64,000 nucleotides of DNA from Mycobacteriales bacterium (GTDB lineage: Bacteria > Actinomycetota > Actinomycetes > BP-191): assembly GCA_035714365.1 (NCBI GenBank), contig DASTMB010000048.1, positions 1 to 64,000 of the forward strand, in the 5' to 3' direction. The notes beneath the pieces were generated by a model. It did not search any database and had not been told where the DNA came from. It worked only from the letters and a program-made list of their open reading frames with translations. This document shows, piece after piece, positions 27,757-38,616 of this stretch. A program made the translations under genes and the position numbers. Each line of letters starts with the position of its first letter. Positions within the stretch are counted from its first letter, which is position 1.

Positions 27757-28331
27757 CCGTGCGGCACCGGGGTCGGGTCCGGCGGGCGGCAGTCGTTGCG
27801 CCAGTCCAGCCCCGGCACCTGCACGCGCACCGGGAGCGGGACCGTCTCGTGGTGCGCCATGCCGGCGAAGCGGGGGCGGACCTCGACGCCGATCCCGCTG
27901 ACGACCATCCAGCTGTCGGTCGCCCGCGTGCCGGCGCAGCCGTGGTCGGCCACGGCGACGTCGAGCCAGGCCGTCCGGTGCGGCGGGATGCGCACCGTCC
28001 GCGAGGGCCACCCGTCGTAGTGCGGCGGCCCGGCGTCCTCGGGGTAGGTCACCGTCACGGTGAACCGGCTGGTGTTGCGCACCGGCAGCCGCAGCCGCAC
28101 GTGCGCGACCTCCCGCGGCGGGTACGCGACGACGACGGCGCCGTCGGAGTCGGTGGTGACCCGCCCCGGCGGGTCCAGCACGGCGCCGGTGCCGGCGAGC
28201 GCGAGCGCCGGGCGGGACAGCAGCGCCGAGCCGCCGAGCACCACGACGGCCCCGGCCGCCAGCACCGCGAGCAGCACCCGCGTCGAGCGCGGCACGTGCC
28301 AGCCGTAACCGGCCGGCGGTTCCCCCGTCAC
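27753..28331 (-). CDS. Membrane-anchored extracellular protein of unknown function
   Basis: 192 residues. A short cytoplasmic N-terminus is followed by one membrane segment ([19 protein letters not shown]), and the remainder is outside. It is a beta-sandwich-like domain with [20 protein letters not shown] and two Cys (DHGCAGT, NDCRPP) likely bonded. The [14 protein letters not shown] strand pattern is like proteins carrying DUF4352-type or other Ig-like extracellular domains, but I cannot assign one. It is translationally coupled to the secreted protein downstream and divergent from uvrC (59-bp gap). Confidence 0.7.
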   Translation of the reverse strand: MTGEPPAGYGWHVPRSTRVLLAVLAAGAVVVLGGSALLSRPALALAGTGAVLDPPGRVTTDSDGAVVVAYPPREVAHVRLRLPVRNTSRFTVTVTYPEDAGPPHYDGWPSRTVRIPPHRTAWLDVAVADHGCAGTRATDSWMVVSGIGVEVRPRFAGMAHHETVPLPVRVQVPGLDWRNDCRPPDPTPVPHG

Positions 28332-28378
28332 GGCGCGGACGATGGCAGCCCGAGCCTGCCGGGCGCAAGGGGAGTTCG

Positions 28379-28384
28379 TACGAT
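28379..28384 (+). promoter_or_regulatory. -10 box TACGAT of uvrC, predicted leaderless
   Basis: TACGAT lies 6 nt before ATG 28391. AAGGGGAG (28367-28374) is further upstream, too far to be a ribosome-binding site for that ATG. Unlike uvrA, uvrB and polA, no GTCACA element is present at the corresponding position. Confidence 0.5.
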
Positions 28385-28390
28385 GCCGGT

Positions 28391-30328
28391 ATGGCCCACC
28401 CGGCGAGCTACCGACCCGCGCCGGGCACCATCCCGGACGCGCCGGGCGTCTACAAGTTCCGCGACCGCGACGGCCGCGTCATCTACGTCGGCAAGGCGAA
28501 GAGCCTGCGGTCGCGGCTGTCCAGCTACTTCCAGGACGTCCGCAACCTGCACCAGCGCACCCGCACCATGGTGGAGACCGGCGCGAGCGTCGAGTGGACC
28601 GTCGTCAGCACCGAGGTCGAGGCGCTCCAGCTCGAGTACAACTGGATCAAGGAGTTCGACCCGCGGTTCAACGTCCGCTACCGCGACGACAAGTCGTACC
28701 CGAGCCTCGCGATCACCTTCGACGACGAGTACCCGCGCGCCATGGTCATGCGCGGGCCGAAGAAGCGCGGCGTCCGCTACTTCGGCCCGTACGCCCACGC
28801 CTGGGCGATCCGCGAGACGCTCGACCTGCTGCTGCGGGTGTTCCCGGTGCGGACGTGCAGCGCGGGCGTGTTCAAGCGGGCCGGCCAGGTCGGGCGGCCG
28901 TGCCTGCTCGGCTACATCGGCAAGTGCTCCGCCCCCTGCGTCGGCCGCGTCGACGCCGACGAGCACCGCCGCCTCGCCGAGGAGCTCGCCGACTTCCTCG
29001 CCGGCCAGACCGAGCGCCACCTCAAGCGGCTGGAGCGCGAGATGGCCGCCGCCTCCGCGGCCCTGGAGTTCGAACGCGCCGCCCGCCTGCGCGACGACAT
29101 CGGCGCGCTGCGCCGCGCGATCGAGAAGCAGGCCGTCGTCCTCCCCGGCGGCGTCGACGCCGACGTCGTCGGGCTGACCGAGGACCCGCTGGAGGCGGCG
29201 TTCCAGGTGTTCCACGTCCGGGACGGCCGCGTCCGCGGCCAGCGCGGCTGGGTGGTGGACCGGGTCGAGGAGCTGGACACCCCGGACCTGGTGTCGTCGT
29301 TCGTGGAGCAGCTCTACGGCTCCGCCACCGCCGAGGACGTGCCGCGCGAGGTGCTCGTCCCGGCGCTGCCGCCGAACGCCGACGCCCTGGCCGACTGGCT
29401 CTCCGGCATCCGCGGCGCGCGCGTCTCGCTGCGGGTGCCCGAGCGCGGCGACAAGCGGGCGTTGCAGGAGACGGTCACGCGCAACGCCGCCCACGCGTTC
29501 CAGCTCCACAAGCTGCGCCGCGCCGGCGACCTGTCCGCCCGCAGCAAGGCGCTCGGCGAGATCCAGGACGCGCTCGGCCTGCCGGACGCGCCGTTGCGGA
29601 TCGAGTGCTTCGACATCTCGAACCTCCAGGGCACCAGCGTCGTCGGCTCGATGGTCGTGTTCGAGGACGGGCTGGCGCGCAAGAGCGAGTACCGGCGGTT
29701 CTCCGTCCGCCACGTCGAGGGGCAGGACGACGTCGGCGCGATGTACGAGGTCATCCACCGGCGCTTCGCGCGGTACACCGACGAGCGCGACGCGCCGCCG
29801 CCGCGCGAGGAGGAGGGGGAGCGGCGGCGGTTCGCCTACCCGCCGAACCTCGTCGTGGTCGACGGCGGCCCGCCGCAGGTCGCCGCCGCCGCCCGCGCGA
29901 TGGACGAGCTCGGCGTCGTCGACGTCTCGCTCTGCGGCCTGGCCAAGCGCCTCGAGGAGGTGTGGCTGCCGGACCGCGACGAGCCGGTGATCCTGCCGCG
30001 CACCAGCGAGGGCCTGTACCTGCTGCAGCGCGTGCGCGACGAGGCGCACCGGTTCGCGATCGCGTACCACCGGCAGAAGCGGTCCCGGTCGATGACCACC
30101 TCCGCGCTCGACACCGTCCCCGGCCTCGGCGAGACGCGGCGGAAGGCGCTGCTCAAGCACTTCGGCTCGGTCAAGCGGCTGCGCGCCGCCACCCCCGAGG
30201 AGATCGCCGAGGTGCCCGGCATCGGGCCGAAGACCGCCGTCACCGTCGCCGCCGCGCTGGCCGCCACGGCGCCCGCGCCCGCCGTCGACCCGGCCACCGG
30301 CGAGATCCTCGAACCCGCCGACACGTAA
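28391..30328 (+). CDS. uvrC: UvrABC excinuclease subunit C
   Basis: Dual-incision nuclease of nucleotide excision repair. 645 residues: GIY-YIG domain at the N-terminus ([20 protein letters not shown], about residues 18-37), four Cys around CSAPCVGR, a UVR motif ([13 protein letters not shown]), an RNase H-like second nuclease domain ([27 protein letters not shown]) and a C-terminal helix-hairpin-helix pair ([30 protein letters not shown]). Length is normal. It starts the block that in other actinobacteria continues directly to rapZ; here two surface-protein genes intervene. Confidence 0.98.
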   Translation: MAHPASYRPAPGTIPDAPGVYKFRDRDGRVIYVGKAKSLRSRLSSYFQDVRNLHQRTRTMVETGASVEWTVVSTEVEALQLEYNWIKEFDPRFNVRYRDDKSYPSLAITFDDEYPRAMVMRGPKKRGVRYFGPYAHAWAIRETLDLLLRVFPVRTCSAGVFKRAGQVGRPCLLGYIGKCSAPCVGRVDADEHRRLAEELADFLAGQTERHLKRLEREMAAASAALEFERAARLRDDIGALRRAIEKQAVVLPGGVDADVVGLTEDPLEAAFQVFHVRDGRVRGQRGWVVDRVEELDTPDLVSSFVEQLYGSATAEDVPREVLVPALPPNADALADWLSGIRGARVSLRVPERGDKRALQETVTRNAAHAFQLHKLRRAGDLSARSKALGEIQDALGLPDAPLRIECFDISNLQGTSVVGSMVVFEDGLARKSEYRRFSVRHVEGQDDVGAMYEVIHRRFARYTDERDAPPPREEEGERRRFAYPPNLVVVDGGPPQVAAAARAMDELGVVDVSLCGLAKRLEEVWLPDRDEPVILPRTSEGLYLLQRVRDEAHRFAIAYHRQKRSRSMTTSALDTVPGLGETRRKALLKHFGSVKRLRAATPEEIAEVPGIGPKTAVTVAAALAATAPAPAVDPATGEILEPADT

Positions 30329-30380
30329 CCGCACGAACCTCCCTGTTCCGGGCGGAACGCCGGGCGTACGGTCGCGCCGA

Positions 30381-30405
30381 CGGGCCGTTCACGGGGGACG
30401 GCCCG
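30381..30405 (+). terminator. Hairpin after uvrC
   Basis: CGGGCCGT (30381-30388) and ACGGCCCG (30398-30405) form a perfect 8-bp stem with a 9-nt loop, between uvrC and the next gene. It may terminate uvrC transcripts or be the 5' stem of the next mRNA, since TACGGT (30367-30372) just upstream looks like a -10 box. A GTTCC/GGAAC inverted repeat lies near 30345-30360. Confidence 0.4.
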
Positions 30406-30427
30406 CGGGGGAACAGGGGGAACCACC

Positions 30428-31612
30428 ATGTCGTACCGGCGCCTGCTCGTCAGCCTGCTGCTCGCCGTTCCGCTGCTCGCCGCGCCCACCGCTCCGGCCG
30501 TCGCCGAGGACGGCGGCGGGTGCTACCTGTACGACCCGGCGTTCCGGCCGGAGATGGGCGCCGACCCGGCGGTCTACGTCGCCGACCAGGTCGACCCGCC
30601 CGACCCGCCCGACCCGCACGGCGCGTTCGACCCGTCGAACCTGCCCTGCCCGACGGTCGGCGACCTCACCAACCCGGCCAACCTGCCGGACCCGCCGATG
30701 GTCTGCACCGACTTCGAGACCGGCTGCGACGGCCGCTACCTCGACCCGTGGGACAGCGCGATCCCGCCCGGCACGGACACCGCCTACACGACCGACTCGT
30801 TCCCGCGCGACGGGACGCGCGGGGCGTTCACCGGGGTGGGGCTGACCGTGAAGGACCACGACGGGTCGGCGATGGACGAGGACGGCATCGTCGGCTACGG
30901 CATGGCGCTGCCGACGAAGGACGCCCGCTACCGGCCGTGCGACAACGTGCAGGACCCGTACAACGGGGCCTGCCTGTTCCCGGGCAAGGGCGGCTACCTG
31001 GCCGCCAAGAACTTCTTCGCGGGCGGCGGCAGCAACTTCTCCGCCGGCCTGTTCGTCGGCAACTACAGCAGGAAGGACACCTGCCCGTCGCCGTGCAACC
31101 ACTGGTGGGGCCAGCGCACCGGCCGCGTCGACGTCGAGATCTACGCCGTGGCCGGTGGGCACACCGACATCCGGTACGTGCGCACGCGCTTCGCGCAGCG
31201 GAGCGAAGAGTTCACCGTCCACGCCAACCAGGGGACGTACGCGCAACCGGTCGGGGACGTCCGGCTGCGGCTGCTCGGCGACCCCGGCGTCGTGCGGCTC
31301 GCGGGCATCGTCGCCCGGGCCGGGGTCCGCGTCGGCACCACCGAGGCGCAGCTGCGGCTGTTCGAGGCCGGCTCCGGCTACACCTCGTCCAACGGGCACG
31401 GGCTGCAGGCGTTCGCCACGGCGGGCACGAACACCAACGGTTACTACGACACCGGCGCGCTCTACGCTGGCTACTACGACATCCGCGCGTACGACAAGAA
31501 GACGGGGGTCTGCCGGATGCGACCCGCCACCTACCTCTCGGCGACCGGCCGGATCGACCTCGACCTGGCCAACCAGGCCGACTTCGGTCACGGGTTCAAC
31601 CAGCCATGCTGA
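30428..31612 (+). CDS. Large secreted protein of unknown function
   Basis: 394 residues with a Sec signal peptide (MSYRRLLVSLLLAVPLLAAP, cleavage near AVAED). The mature protein is rich in Asp, Pro, Gly, Tyr and Cys, with paired Cys throughout (CDNVQDPYNGACLF, DTCPSPCNHWWG) and a DPPDPPDP turn. No catalytic motif is recognised; it looks like a disulfide-stabilised cell-surface or matrix protein. AGGGGGAA precedes ATG 30428. It overlaps the next surface-protein gene by 7 bp. The pair is inserted between uvrC and rapZ, which adjoin in many actinobacteria. Confidence 0.75.
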   Translation: MSYRRLLVSLLLAVPLLAAPTAPAVAEDGGGCYLYDPAFRPEMGADPAVYVADQVDPPDPPDPHGAFDPSNLPCPTVGDLTNPANLPDPPMVCTDFETGCDGRYLDPWDSAIPPGTDTAYTTDSFPRDGTRGAFTGVGLTVKDHDGSAMDEDGIVGYGMALPTKDARYRPCDNVQDPYNGACLFPGKGGYLAAKNFFAGGGSNFSAGLFVGNYSRKDTCPSPCNHWWGQRTGRVDVEIYAVAGGHTDIRYVRTRFAQRSEEFTVHANQGTYAQPVGDVRLRLLGDPGVVRLAGIVARAGVRVGTTEAQLRLFEAGSGYTSSNGHGLQAFATAGTNTNGYYDTGALYAGYYDIRAYDKKTGVCRMRPATYLSATGRIDLDLANQADFGHGFNQPC

Positions 31613-32592
31613 CGAGGAGCGCCCGGTGGGCGGTCGTGACGGCGCTGCTGCTCGCGGCGGCGCCGCCGCTGTCGCCCGCGGCACGCGCGACGACGCCGCG
31701 GCCGACCAGCATCCGGGTGACGCCCACGCACGCATCCGACGGCGAGTACTTCACCGCTGAGGGCGTCGCCGCGTGCGGGTACGACCGGCTGATGGTCGAG
31801 TACGACACCTACGCCGGCAACCACACGGCGCACGGCACCGACTGGGAGGCGCCGAAGGGTCCGCCGCCCGGCCCCGACGGCTGGCCCTACAAGATCACCG
31901 TCCGGGTGCCGCACACGAGCCGGCCCGGTTCCGCCGTGGTGTACGTCGCGCCGTACTGCGACCCCGAAGGCTTCGAAGCCAGCGACAGCGTGCCGGTGCG
32001 GATCGACCTCGCGACGGTGCGGTTCACGGTGACACCGCCGCGGCCGCGGGCCGGCGACACCGTCACGGTCACCGGCACCGGCTGCTACGGCACCACGTCG
32101 GCGACCGCGCCGGTCGAGGTGCGGTGGGCGAACGGCGCGTTCACCCGCGCCGTCCCGCTCGTCCGGCCGCGGACGGCGCAGATCGGCGACGGCCACGGCA
32201 TCACGGTCCGCACCACCGTGCCGCCGGGCGCGGCGGGGACGGCACGGGTGACGCTGCTCGCCGGCGCCGACTGCCCGGGCACCGCGCTGCCGGCGGCGGT
32301 GACGTTCCCGGTGCTGCCGCCGCGCGCCGCGCCGGGGACCGCGCGACCGGCGACGACGGCACCGGCCACGCACCCGCCGGTGCCGACGCCGCCGGCGACC
32401 GCGACACCGGCAGCCCGGCCCGCAGCCACGACGCCGGCGCCGGTCCCGACCACGGCCCCGACGGCCGTCGCGACGGCCCCGGTCGCGCACCGGCGGGTGC
32501 CGCGGGCGCCGGTGCTCGTCGTGGCGGCGGTGCTCGCGGGGGCGGGCGCGTTCGGCGTCCACCGGCTGCGCCGGCCGGCAACGCCGCGGTGA
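31606..32592 (+). CDS. Cell-surface protein with C-terminal membrane anchor
   Basis: 328 residues. Signal peptide (VVTALLLAAAPPLSPAARA), then two Ig-like or FG-GAP-free beta domains (SIRVTPTHASDGEYFTAEG; VRFTVTPPRPRAGDTVTVTG, each with a pair of Cys). A long Pro/Thr/Ala stalk (about residues 235-300), one membrane segment ([19 protein letters not shown]) and a short basic tail follow. The two T-P-x-x-x-x-G-D/E-x-x-T openings resemble the tandem Ig-like domains of actinobacterial surface proteins. ATG 31606 overlaps the end of the preceding gene, so they are probably co-translated partners. Confidence 0.72.
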   Translation: MLTRSARWAVVTALLLAAAPPLSPAARATTPRPTSIRVTPTHASDGEYFTAEGVAACGYDRLMVEYDTYAGNHTAHGTDWEAPKGPPPGPDGWPYKITVRVPHTSRPGSAVVYVAPYCDPEGFEASDSVPVRIDLATVRFTVTPPRPRAGDTVTVTGTGCYGTTSATAPVEVRWANGAFTRAVPLVRPRTAQIGDGHGITVRTTVPPGAAGTARVTLLAGADCPGTALPAAVTFPVLPPRAAPGTARPATTAPATHPPVPTPPATATPAARPAATTPAPVPTTAPTAVATAPVAHRRVPRAPVLVVAAVLAGAGAFGVHRLRRPATPR

Positions 32593-32674
32593 CGCCAGGG
32601 GCGCCGAGGTGACGGACGCCGGCAACGACGCCCCGAGAAGCGGCTGCCCGCCCACGAGCACCGGCGGCGCCTCG

Positions 32675-32680
32675 TAGAGT
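32675..32680 (+). promoter_or_regulatory. -10 box TAGAGT of the rapZ operon
   Basis: TAGAGT lies 7 nt before GTG 32688, predicting a leaderless mRNA. This decides the rapZ start: the in-frame GTG at 32679 overlaps the -10 box and would not be in such a transcript. Confidence 0.55.
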
Positions 32681-32687
32681 GCAACGC

Positions 32688-33566
32688 GTGACCGACGCGA
32701 CGACGGCGCTCGAGCTCACCGTCATCACGGGCCTGTCGGGGGCGGGGCGCAGCGAGGCGGCGAAGGCGTTCGAGGACATGGGCTGGTTCGTCGTGGACAA
32801 CCTGCCCCCGTCGCTGCTCGGCACCATGGCCGAGCTGGTCACCCGCTCGCAGGGCGCGGTGTCGCGGGTCGCGGTGGTCGTCGACGTCCGCGGCCGGGCG
32901 TTCTTCTCCGACCTCCGCGCCGGGCTGGACGAGCTGGCGGGCAAGGGCGTCGGGCGGCGGATCCTGTTCCTCGAGGCGAGCGACGAGGCGCTGGTGCGGC
33001 GGTTCGAGCACGTGCGCCGCCCGCACCCGTTGCAGGGCGACGGGCGGCTGGTCGACGGCATCGAGCGCGAACGCGAGCTGCTCGCCGAGCTGCGCGGCGA
33101 GGCCGACCTGATCGTCGACACGACCGACCTCAACGTGCACGAGCTGCGCGCCAAGATCGAGGAGGCGTTCGCGGGCGGCACCGGCGGCCCGGCGCTGCGG
33201 GCGACGGTGGTGAGCTTCGGCTTCAAGTACGGCCTGCCGGTCGACGCCGACCTGGTGGTGGACTGCCGGTTCCTGCCGAACCCGCACTGGGAGCCGGAGC
33301 TGCGGCCGTACTCGGGGAAGGACCAGGTCATCAAGGACTTCGTCCTGGGGCAGCCGGACGCGCTGCCGTTCCTGGAGCGGTACAGCGACCTGCTCGCGCT
33401 GCTGACGCACGGCTACGTGCACGAGGGGAAGCGGTACCTCACGCTCGCCGTGGGCTGCACCGGCGGCAAGCACCGCAGCGTCGTCATGGCCGAGGAGCTG
33501 GCCGGGCGGCTGGCGCAGACCGGCGCCGACGTCCGCGTCGTGCACCGCGATCTGGGTCGCGAATGA
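32688..33566 (+). CDS. rapZ: RNase adapter / nucleotide-binding protein RapZ (YvcJ family)
   Basis: 292-residue P-loop ATPase/GTPase. Walker A is [18 protein letters not shown] (about residues 12-29), followed by [13 protein letters not shown]. The C-terminal domain has the conserved [19 protein letters not shown] and [14 protein letters not shown] motifs, the last resembling a phosphosugar-binding loop. In enterobacteria RapZ controls GlmS synthesis; in actinobacteria the gene is always near yvcK and whiA and links amino-sugar or wall metabolism to regulation. It overlaps yvcK by ATGA. Confidence 0.95.
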   Translation: MTDATTALELTVITGLSGAGRSEAAKAFEDMGWFVVDNLPPSLLGTMAELVTRSQGAVSRVAVVVDVRGRAFFSDLRAGLDELAGKGVGRRILFLEASDEALVRRFEHVRRPHPLQGDGRLVDGIERERELLAELRGEADLIVDTTDLNVHELRAKIEEAFAGGTGGPALRATVVSFGFKYGLPVDADLVVDCRFLPNPHWEPELRPYSGKDQVIKDFVLGQPDALPFLERYSDLLALLTHGYVHEGKRYLTLAVGCTGGKHRSVVMAEELAGRLAQTGADVRVVHRDLGRE

Positions 33567-34528
33567 CCGGCCCGAACGTCGTCGCCCTCGGTGGCGGCCA
33601 CGGCCTGGCCGCGAGCCTGCAGGCGTTGCGGCAGCTCACCGACAACCTCACCGCGGTCGTCACCGTCGCCGACGACGGCGGCTCGTCCGGCCGTCTGCGC
33701 CACGAACTGGACGCCCTCCCGCCCGGCGACCTGCGGATGGCGCTGGCCGCGCTGGCGGGCGACGGCGAGTGGGGGCGGACCTGGGAGGCACTGCTCCAGC
33801 ACCGGTTCCGCAGCGACGGGCCGCTCGACGGCCACGCGGTCGGCAACCTGCTGCTCGTCGGCCTCGCCGAGATCACGGGCGACTACGTGAAGGCCCTCGA
33901 CCTGACCGCAACGCTGCTCGGGCTGCGCGGCCGCGTGCTCCCGATGACGACCGAACGCATCGAGATCGTCGCGGAGGTCGCCGGCCTGGACGCCGGCGAC
34001 CTGCAACGCATCACCCACGTGCGCGGCCAGGTCGAGGTGGCGACGACGCCGGGCCGGGTCTGCGCCGTCTGCCTCGACCCGGCGGACCCGCCCGCGACGC
34101 CGGAGGCGGTGGCGGCGATCGACCGCGCCGACTGGGTGGTGCTGGGCCCCGGCAGCCTGTTCACGTCGATGGTGCCGCACCTGCTCGTGCCCGGCCTGCG
34201 CGAGGCGATCGCGCGCACGAGCGCCAAGCGGGTGCTGGTCCTCAACCTCGTGCCGCAGACCGGGGAGACCAGCGGCTTCACGCCGGCGGCCCACCTCAAC
34301 GCCGTCGCGGCGCACGTCCCGGACCTGCCGTTCGACTGCGTGCTGGCCGACAGCGCGACGCTCGACCAGGATGCACTCGTAGAGGCGGCGAAGGACCTGG
34401 GGGCGGAGGTTCGGTTCGCGCCGGTCGCGGCCGACGGCCACGCGGCCCGGCACGAACCGCAACGCCTGGCCCGCGCGTACGCGGACCTGATGACGACGAC
34501 GGAGGGGAGCGACCCCGGGTGGCGATGA
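33563..34528 (+). CDS. yvcK: YvcK/GlmR family protein (CofD-like)
   Basis: 321 residues. The N-terminus [20 protein letters not shown] and [14 protein letters not shown] (about residues 30-45) are the CofD/YvcK nucleotide- and sugar-nucleotide-binding loops. Later blocks are [14 protein letters not shown] and [12 protein letters not shown]. YvcK homologues bind UDP-sugars and steer carbon into peptidoglycan precursors on gluconeogenic substrates. It is sandwiched between rapZ (ATGA overlap) and whiA (GTG 34519 lies inside its last codons), a three-gene operon. Confidence 0.93.
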   Translation: MTGPNVVALGGGHGLAASLQALRQLTDNLTAVVTVADDGGSSGRLRHELDALPPGDLRMALAALAGDGEWGRTWEALLQHRFRSDGPLDGHAVGNLLLVGLAEITGDYVKALDLTATLLGLRGRVLPMTTERIEIVAEVAGLDAGDLQRITHVRGQVEVATTPGRVCAVCLDPADPPATPEAVAAIDRADWVVLGPGSLFTSMVPHLLVPGLREAIARTSAKRVLVLNLVPQTGETSGFTPAAHLNAVAAHVPDLPFDCVLADSATLDQDALVEAAKDLGAEVRFAPVAADGHAARHEPQRLARAYADLMTTTEGSDPGWR

Positions 34529-35487
34529 CCTCGGCGATCAAGAACGAGCTGGCGCACGTGCAGGTCACCGCGCCGCACTGCCGGCGGGCCGAGATGGCGA
34601 CGCTGCTGCGGTTCGCCAACGCGCTGCACCTCGTCGCCGGCCAGGTCGTCGTGGAGGCGGAGCTCGACACCGGAGCCGCCGCGCGGCGGCTGCGCAAGGA
34701 CATCGTCGAGATCTTCGGCAAGCAGACCGACCTCAAGGTGCTCGCCGCCGGTGGCCTCCGGCGCGGCAACCGCTACGTCGTCAGCGTCGCCAAGGACGGC
34801 GAGGGGCTGGCCCGCGCGGCGGGCCTGCTCGACCCGAAGGGCCGCCCGGTGCGCGGCCTGCCGCCGGCGATCGTCGGCGGGCGCGAGTGCGACGCGGCGG
34901 CCGCGTGGCGCGGCGCGTTCCTCGCCCACGGCAGCCTCACCGAGCCCGGCCGGTCCTGCGCCCTCGAGGTCACCTGCCCCGGCCCGGAGGCGGCGCTGGC
35001 GCTGGTCGGCGCCGCGCGGCGCATCGGTGTCAACGCCAAGGCGCGCGAGGTGCGCGGCGTCGACCGGGTCGTGGTCCGCGACGGCGACGCGATCGCGTTG
35101 CTGCTCGCGAAGCTCGGCGCGCACGAGGGCGTCCTGGCCTGGGAGGAACGCCGCATGCGCCGCGAGGTGCGCGCCACCGCCAACCGCCTCGCCAACTTCG
35201 ACGACGCCAACCTGCGCCGCTCCGCGCGCGCCGCGGTGGCCGCCTCCGAGCGGGTGCAGGAGGCGTTGAAGATCCTCGGCGAGGACGCGCCGGAGCACCT
35301 GCTCGCGGCGGGCCGGCTGCGCATCGAGCACGGCCAGGCCAGCCTCGAGGAGCTCGGCTCGCTGGCCGACCCGCCGTTGACGAAGGACGCCGTCGCCGGC
35401 CGGATCCGGCGGCTGCTGGCGCTCGCCGACAAGCACGCGGGCGGCGGCGGCGACGACGATTCCGAGGCGGACGGCACGGAGCGTTAG
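34519..35487 (+). CDS. whiA: Sporulation/cell-division transcription regulator WhiA
   Basis: 322 residues. The N-terminal domain is related to LAGLIDADG homing endonucleases but without catalysis (ILRFAN-like start [33 protein letters not shown] in the middle). The C-terminal helix-turn-helix is [16 protein letters not shown] and [19 protein letters not shown]. WhiA works with WhiB in developmental division in streptomycetes. GTG 34519 ([11 protein letters not shown]) is preferred over ATG 34525, because GGAGGGGAG lies 9 nt upstream and orthologues start MAMT. Its TAG stop forms the TAGAGT -10 box before gap. Confidence 0.95.
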   Translation: MAMTSAIKNELAHVQVTAPHCRRAEMATLLRFANALHLVAGQVVVEAELDTGAAARRLRKDIVEIFGKQTDLKVLAAGGLRRGNRYVVSVAKDGEGLARAAGLLDPKGRPVRGLPPAIVGGRECDAAAAWRGAFLAHGSLTEPGRSCALEVTCPGPEAALALVGAARRIGVNAKAREVRGVDRVVVRDGDAIALLLAKLGAHEGVLAWEERRMRREVRATANRLANFDDANLRRSARAAVAASERVQEALKILGEDAPEHLLAAGRLRIEHGQASLEELGSLADPPLTKDAVAGRIRRLLALADKHAGGGGDDDSEADGTER

Positions 35488-35490
35488 AGT
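35485..35490 (+). promoter_or_regulatory. -10 box TAGAGT upstream of gap
   Basis: TAGAGT begins with the whiA stop codon. Transcription from it would start near 35497 and give a leader of about 33 nt containing GAGGAG before GTG 35531. It would let gap be expressed apart from the rapZ-yvcK-whiA operon. Confidence 0.45.
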
Positions 35491-35530
35491 CGGGGGCACC
35501 AAGGGACGCTCGACGAGGAGATGACCACCG

Positions 35531-36544
<1,014 letters not shown>

Positions 36545-36586
36545 GCGCGGCTGCCCCAGCGCGACGCTGGCGGCGTTGGCGTCGTC

Positions 36587-36607
36587 GCGGATAGCGCCAC
36601 TATCCGC
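36587..36607 (+). terminator. Terminator-like hairpin between gap and pgk
   Basis: GCGGATAG (36587-36594), a 5-nt loop, and CTATCCGC (36600-36607) form a perfect 8-bp stem followed by a pyrimidine-rich run. It may separate gap from pgk-tpiA transcripts or attenuate read-through. Confidence 0.6.
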
Positions 36608-36678
36608 TCCTCCTCCGCCTTGCCAGCCCCGCCCTGGAACAGCCGGTCCCGTTGCGTCTCGTCGAGAAGGGTCACCCC

Positions 36679-37821
36679 GTGCGTTCCGTTGACGACCTGG
36701 CGGTCGAGGGCCGCCGGGTCCTGATCCGCTGCGACCTCAACGTCCCCCTCGACGGCGAGCGCATCACCGACGAGGGCCGGATCGTGGCGTCGCTGCCGAC
36801 GATCCGTTCGGTGCTCGACCGCGGCGGCAGCGCCGTCGTCATGAGCCACCTCGGCCGCCCCAAGGGGCAGCCGAACGCGAAGTACAGCCTCGCGCCGGTG
36901 GCGCGGCGGCTGGGCGAGCTGCTCGGCACCGAGGTGCCGCTCGTCCCGCTGGGGGAGCCGGCGCCGGCGCCGGTGGCGTTGCTGGAGAACCTCCGGTTCG
37001 ACCCGCGGGAGGAGTCCGGCGACGAGTCGTTCGCGAAGGAGCTGGCCGCCTACGGCGACTGCTACGTCGGCGACGGCTTCGGCGCGCTGCACCGCGCGCA
37101 CGCGTCGGTCGCCGGCGTGCCGCGGCTGCTGGAGCACGCGGCCGGCTACCTGGTGACCAAGGAGCTCGGCGTCCTGCGGGCGCTCACCACCGACCCGGAC
37201 CGGCCGTACGCCGTCGTCCTCGGCGGTTCGAAGGTCAGCGACAAGCTCGCCGTGATCACGAACCTCCTGGGCGTCGTCGACCGGCTGCTCGTGGGCGGCG
37301 GCATGTGCTTCACCTTCCTCGCCGCGCAGGGTCACGGCGTGGGCGACTCGCTGCTCGAGGCCGACCAGCTCGACGCCGTGCGCGGCATGCTGGCGACCGC
37401 GGAGCAGCGCGGCGTGCAGCTCCTCCTGCCGACCGACGTCGTGGTGGCGAAGGAGATCAGCGACGACGCCGAGACCCGCGTCGTCGCAGCGGACGCGATC
37501 CCGGACGGCTGGAAGGGCCTCGACATCGGCCCTGAGACGGTCGCCGCGTTCGCGGCGGCCGTCGAGCAGTCGCACACCGTGTTCTGGAACGGCCCGATGG
37601 GCGTGTTCGAGGTGGCGCCGTTCGCCAACGGCACCAAGGGCGTCGCGGAGGCCGTGGCGGCCGCGCCGGGCATGAGCGTCGTCGGCGGCGGCGACTCCGC
37701 GGCGGCGGTCCGGCAGCTCGGCATGGCGGAGCGGTTCGGGCACATCTCGACCGGCGGGGGAGCGAGCCTCGAGTACCTGGAGGGCAAGACCCTCCCCGGC
37801 GTCGCGGCGTTGGAGGCGTAG
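36679..37821 (+). CDS. pgk: Phosphoglycerate kinase
   Basis: Transfers phosphate between 1,3-bisphosphoglycerate and ADP. 380 residues: RCDLNVPL (about residues 17-24), MSHLGRPKG, LENLRFDPREE, LGGSKVSDKL, VGGGMCFTFL, VFWNGPMGVFE and VGGGDSAAAV cover both substrate and nucleotide sites. It is slightly shorter than many homologues. GTG 36679 with GAGAAGGG about 8 nt upstream is chosen over a start at 36652. It is followed by tpiA with a 3-bp gap. Confidence 0.97.
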   Translation: MRSVDDLAVEGRRVLIRCDLNVPLDGERITDEGRIVASLPTIRSVLDRGGSAVVMSHLGRPKGQPNAKYSLAPVARRLGELLGTEVPLVPLGEPAPAPVALLENLRFDPREESGDESFAKELAAYGDCYVGDGFGALHRAHASVAGVPRLLEHAAGYLVTKELGVLRALTTDPDRPYAVVLGGSKVSDKLAVITNLLGVVDRLLVGGGMCFTFLAAQGHGVGDSLLEADQLDAVRGMLATAEQRGVQLLLPTDVVVAKEISDDAETRVVAADAIPDGWKGLDIGPETVAAFAAAVEQSHTVFWNGPMGVFEVAPFANGTKGVAEAVAAAPGMSVVGGGDSAAAVRQLGMAERFGHISTGGGASLEYLEGKTLPGVAALEA

Positions 37822-37824
37822 CAG

Positions 37825-38616
37825 GTGGCCAAGCCGACCCGCCGGCCGATGATGGCCGGCAACTGGAAGATGAACCTCAACCACCTCGAGGCGATCCAGC
37901 TCGTGCAGAAGCTGGCGTTCGCGCTCGACCCGGCCGACCACGACGCGGTCGAGGTGGTCGTGCTGCCGCCGTTCACCGACCTGCGCAGCGTGCAGACGCT
38001 CGTCGACGGCGACAAGCTGCTCCTCTCCTACGGCGCCCAGGACCTCAGCCCGCACGCCAACGGGGCGTACACCGGCGACGTCAGCGGCCCCATGCTGGCC
38101 AAGCTCGGCTGCTCCTACGTCGTCGTCGGCCACTCGGAGCGCCGCGAGTACCACCACGAGGACGACGAGGTCGTCAACGCCAAGGTGAAGGCGGCGTTCG
38201 CGCATGGCATCGTCCCGATCCTCTGCGTCGGCGAGCCGCTCGACGTGCGGCGTTCGGGCGGGCACATCGACCACGCGCTCGCGCAGCTCGTCGCGGCGGT
38301 CGACGGCGTCCCCGCCGAGCAGGCGAAGGACCTCGTGGTCGCCTACGAGCCGATCTGGGCGATCGGCACGGGCGAGGTGGCGACGCCGGACGACGCGCAG
38401 GAGGTCTGCGGCGCCCTCCGCGGCCGTCTCGCCGACCTCTACGGCCGCGAGGTCGCCGACGGCGTCCGCGTCCTCTACGGCGGCTCCATGAAGGCCGGCA
38501 ACGTCGCGTCGATCATGAACGGGCCGGACGTCGACGGCGGCCTCGTCGGCGGCGCCAGCCTCGACGCGGACGAGTTCGCGGCGATCGTCCGGTACCGCCT
38601 CCACCCCCAGCCGTAG
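37825..38616 (+). CDS. tpiA: Triosephosphate isomerase
   Basis: Interconverts dihydroxyacetone phosphate and glyceraldehyde-3-phosphate. 263-residue TIM barrel: MAGNWKMN with the catalytic Lys near the start, VVGHSERRE with the catalytic His, [15 protein letters not shown] with the catalytic Glu and loop 6, and [10 protein letters not shown] for phosphate binding. GTG 37825 follows pgk by 3 bp. In most actinobacteria secG comes next; here a peptide ABC transporter operon lies between. Confidence 0.97.
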   Translation: MAKPTRRPMMAGNWKMNLNHLEAIQLVQKLAFALDPADHDAVEVVVLPPFTDLRSVQTLVDGDKLLLSYGAQDLSPHANGAYTGDVSGPMLAKLGCSYVVVGHSERREYHHEDDEVVNAKVKAAFAHGIVPILCVGEPLDVRRSGGHIDHALAQLVAAVDGVPAEQAKDLVVAYEPIWAIGTGEVATPDDAQEVCGALRGRLADLYGREVADGVRVLYGGSMKAGNVASIMNGPDVDGGLVGGASLDADEFAAIVRYRLHPQP

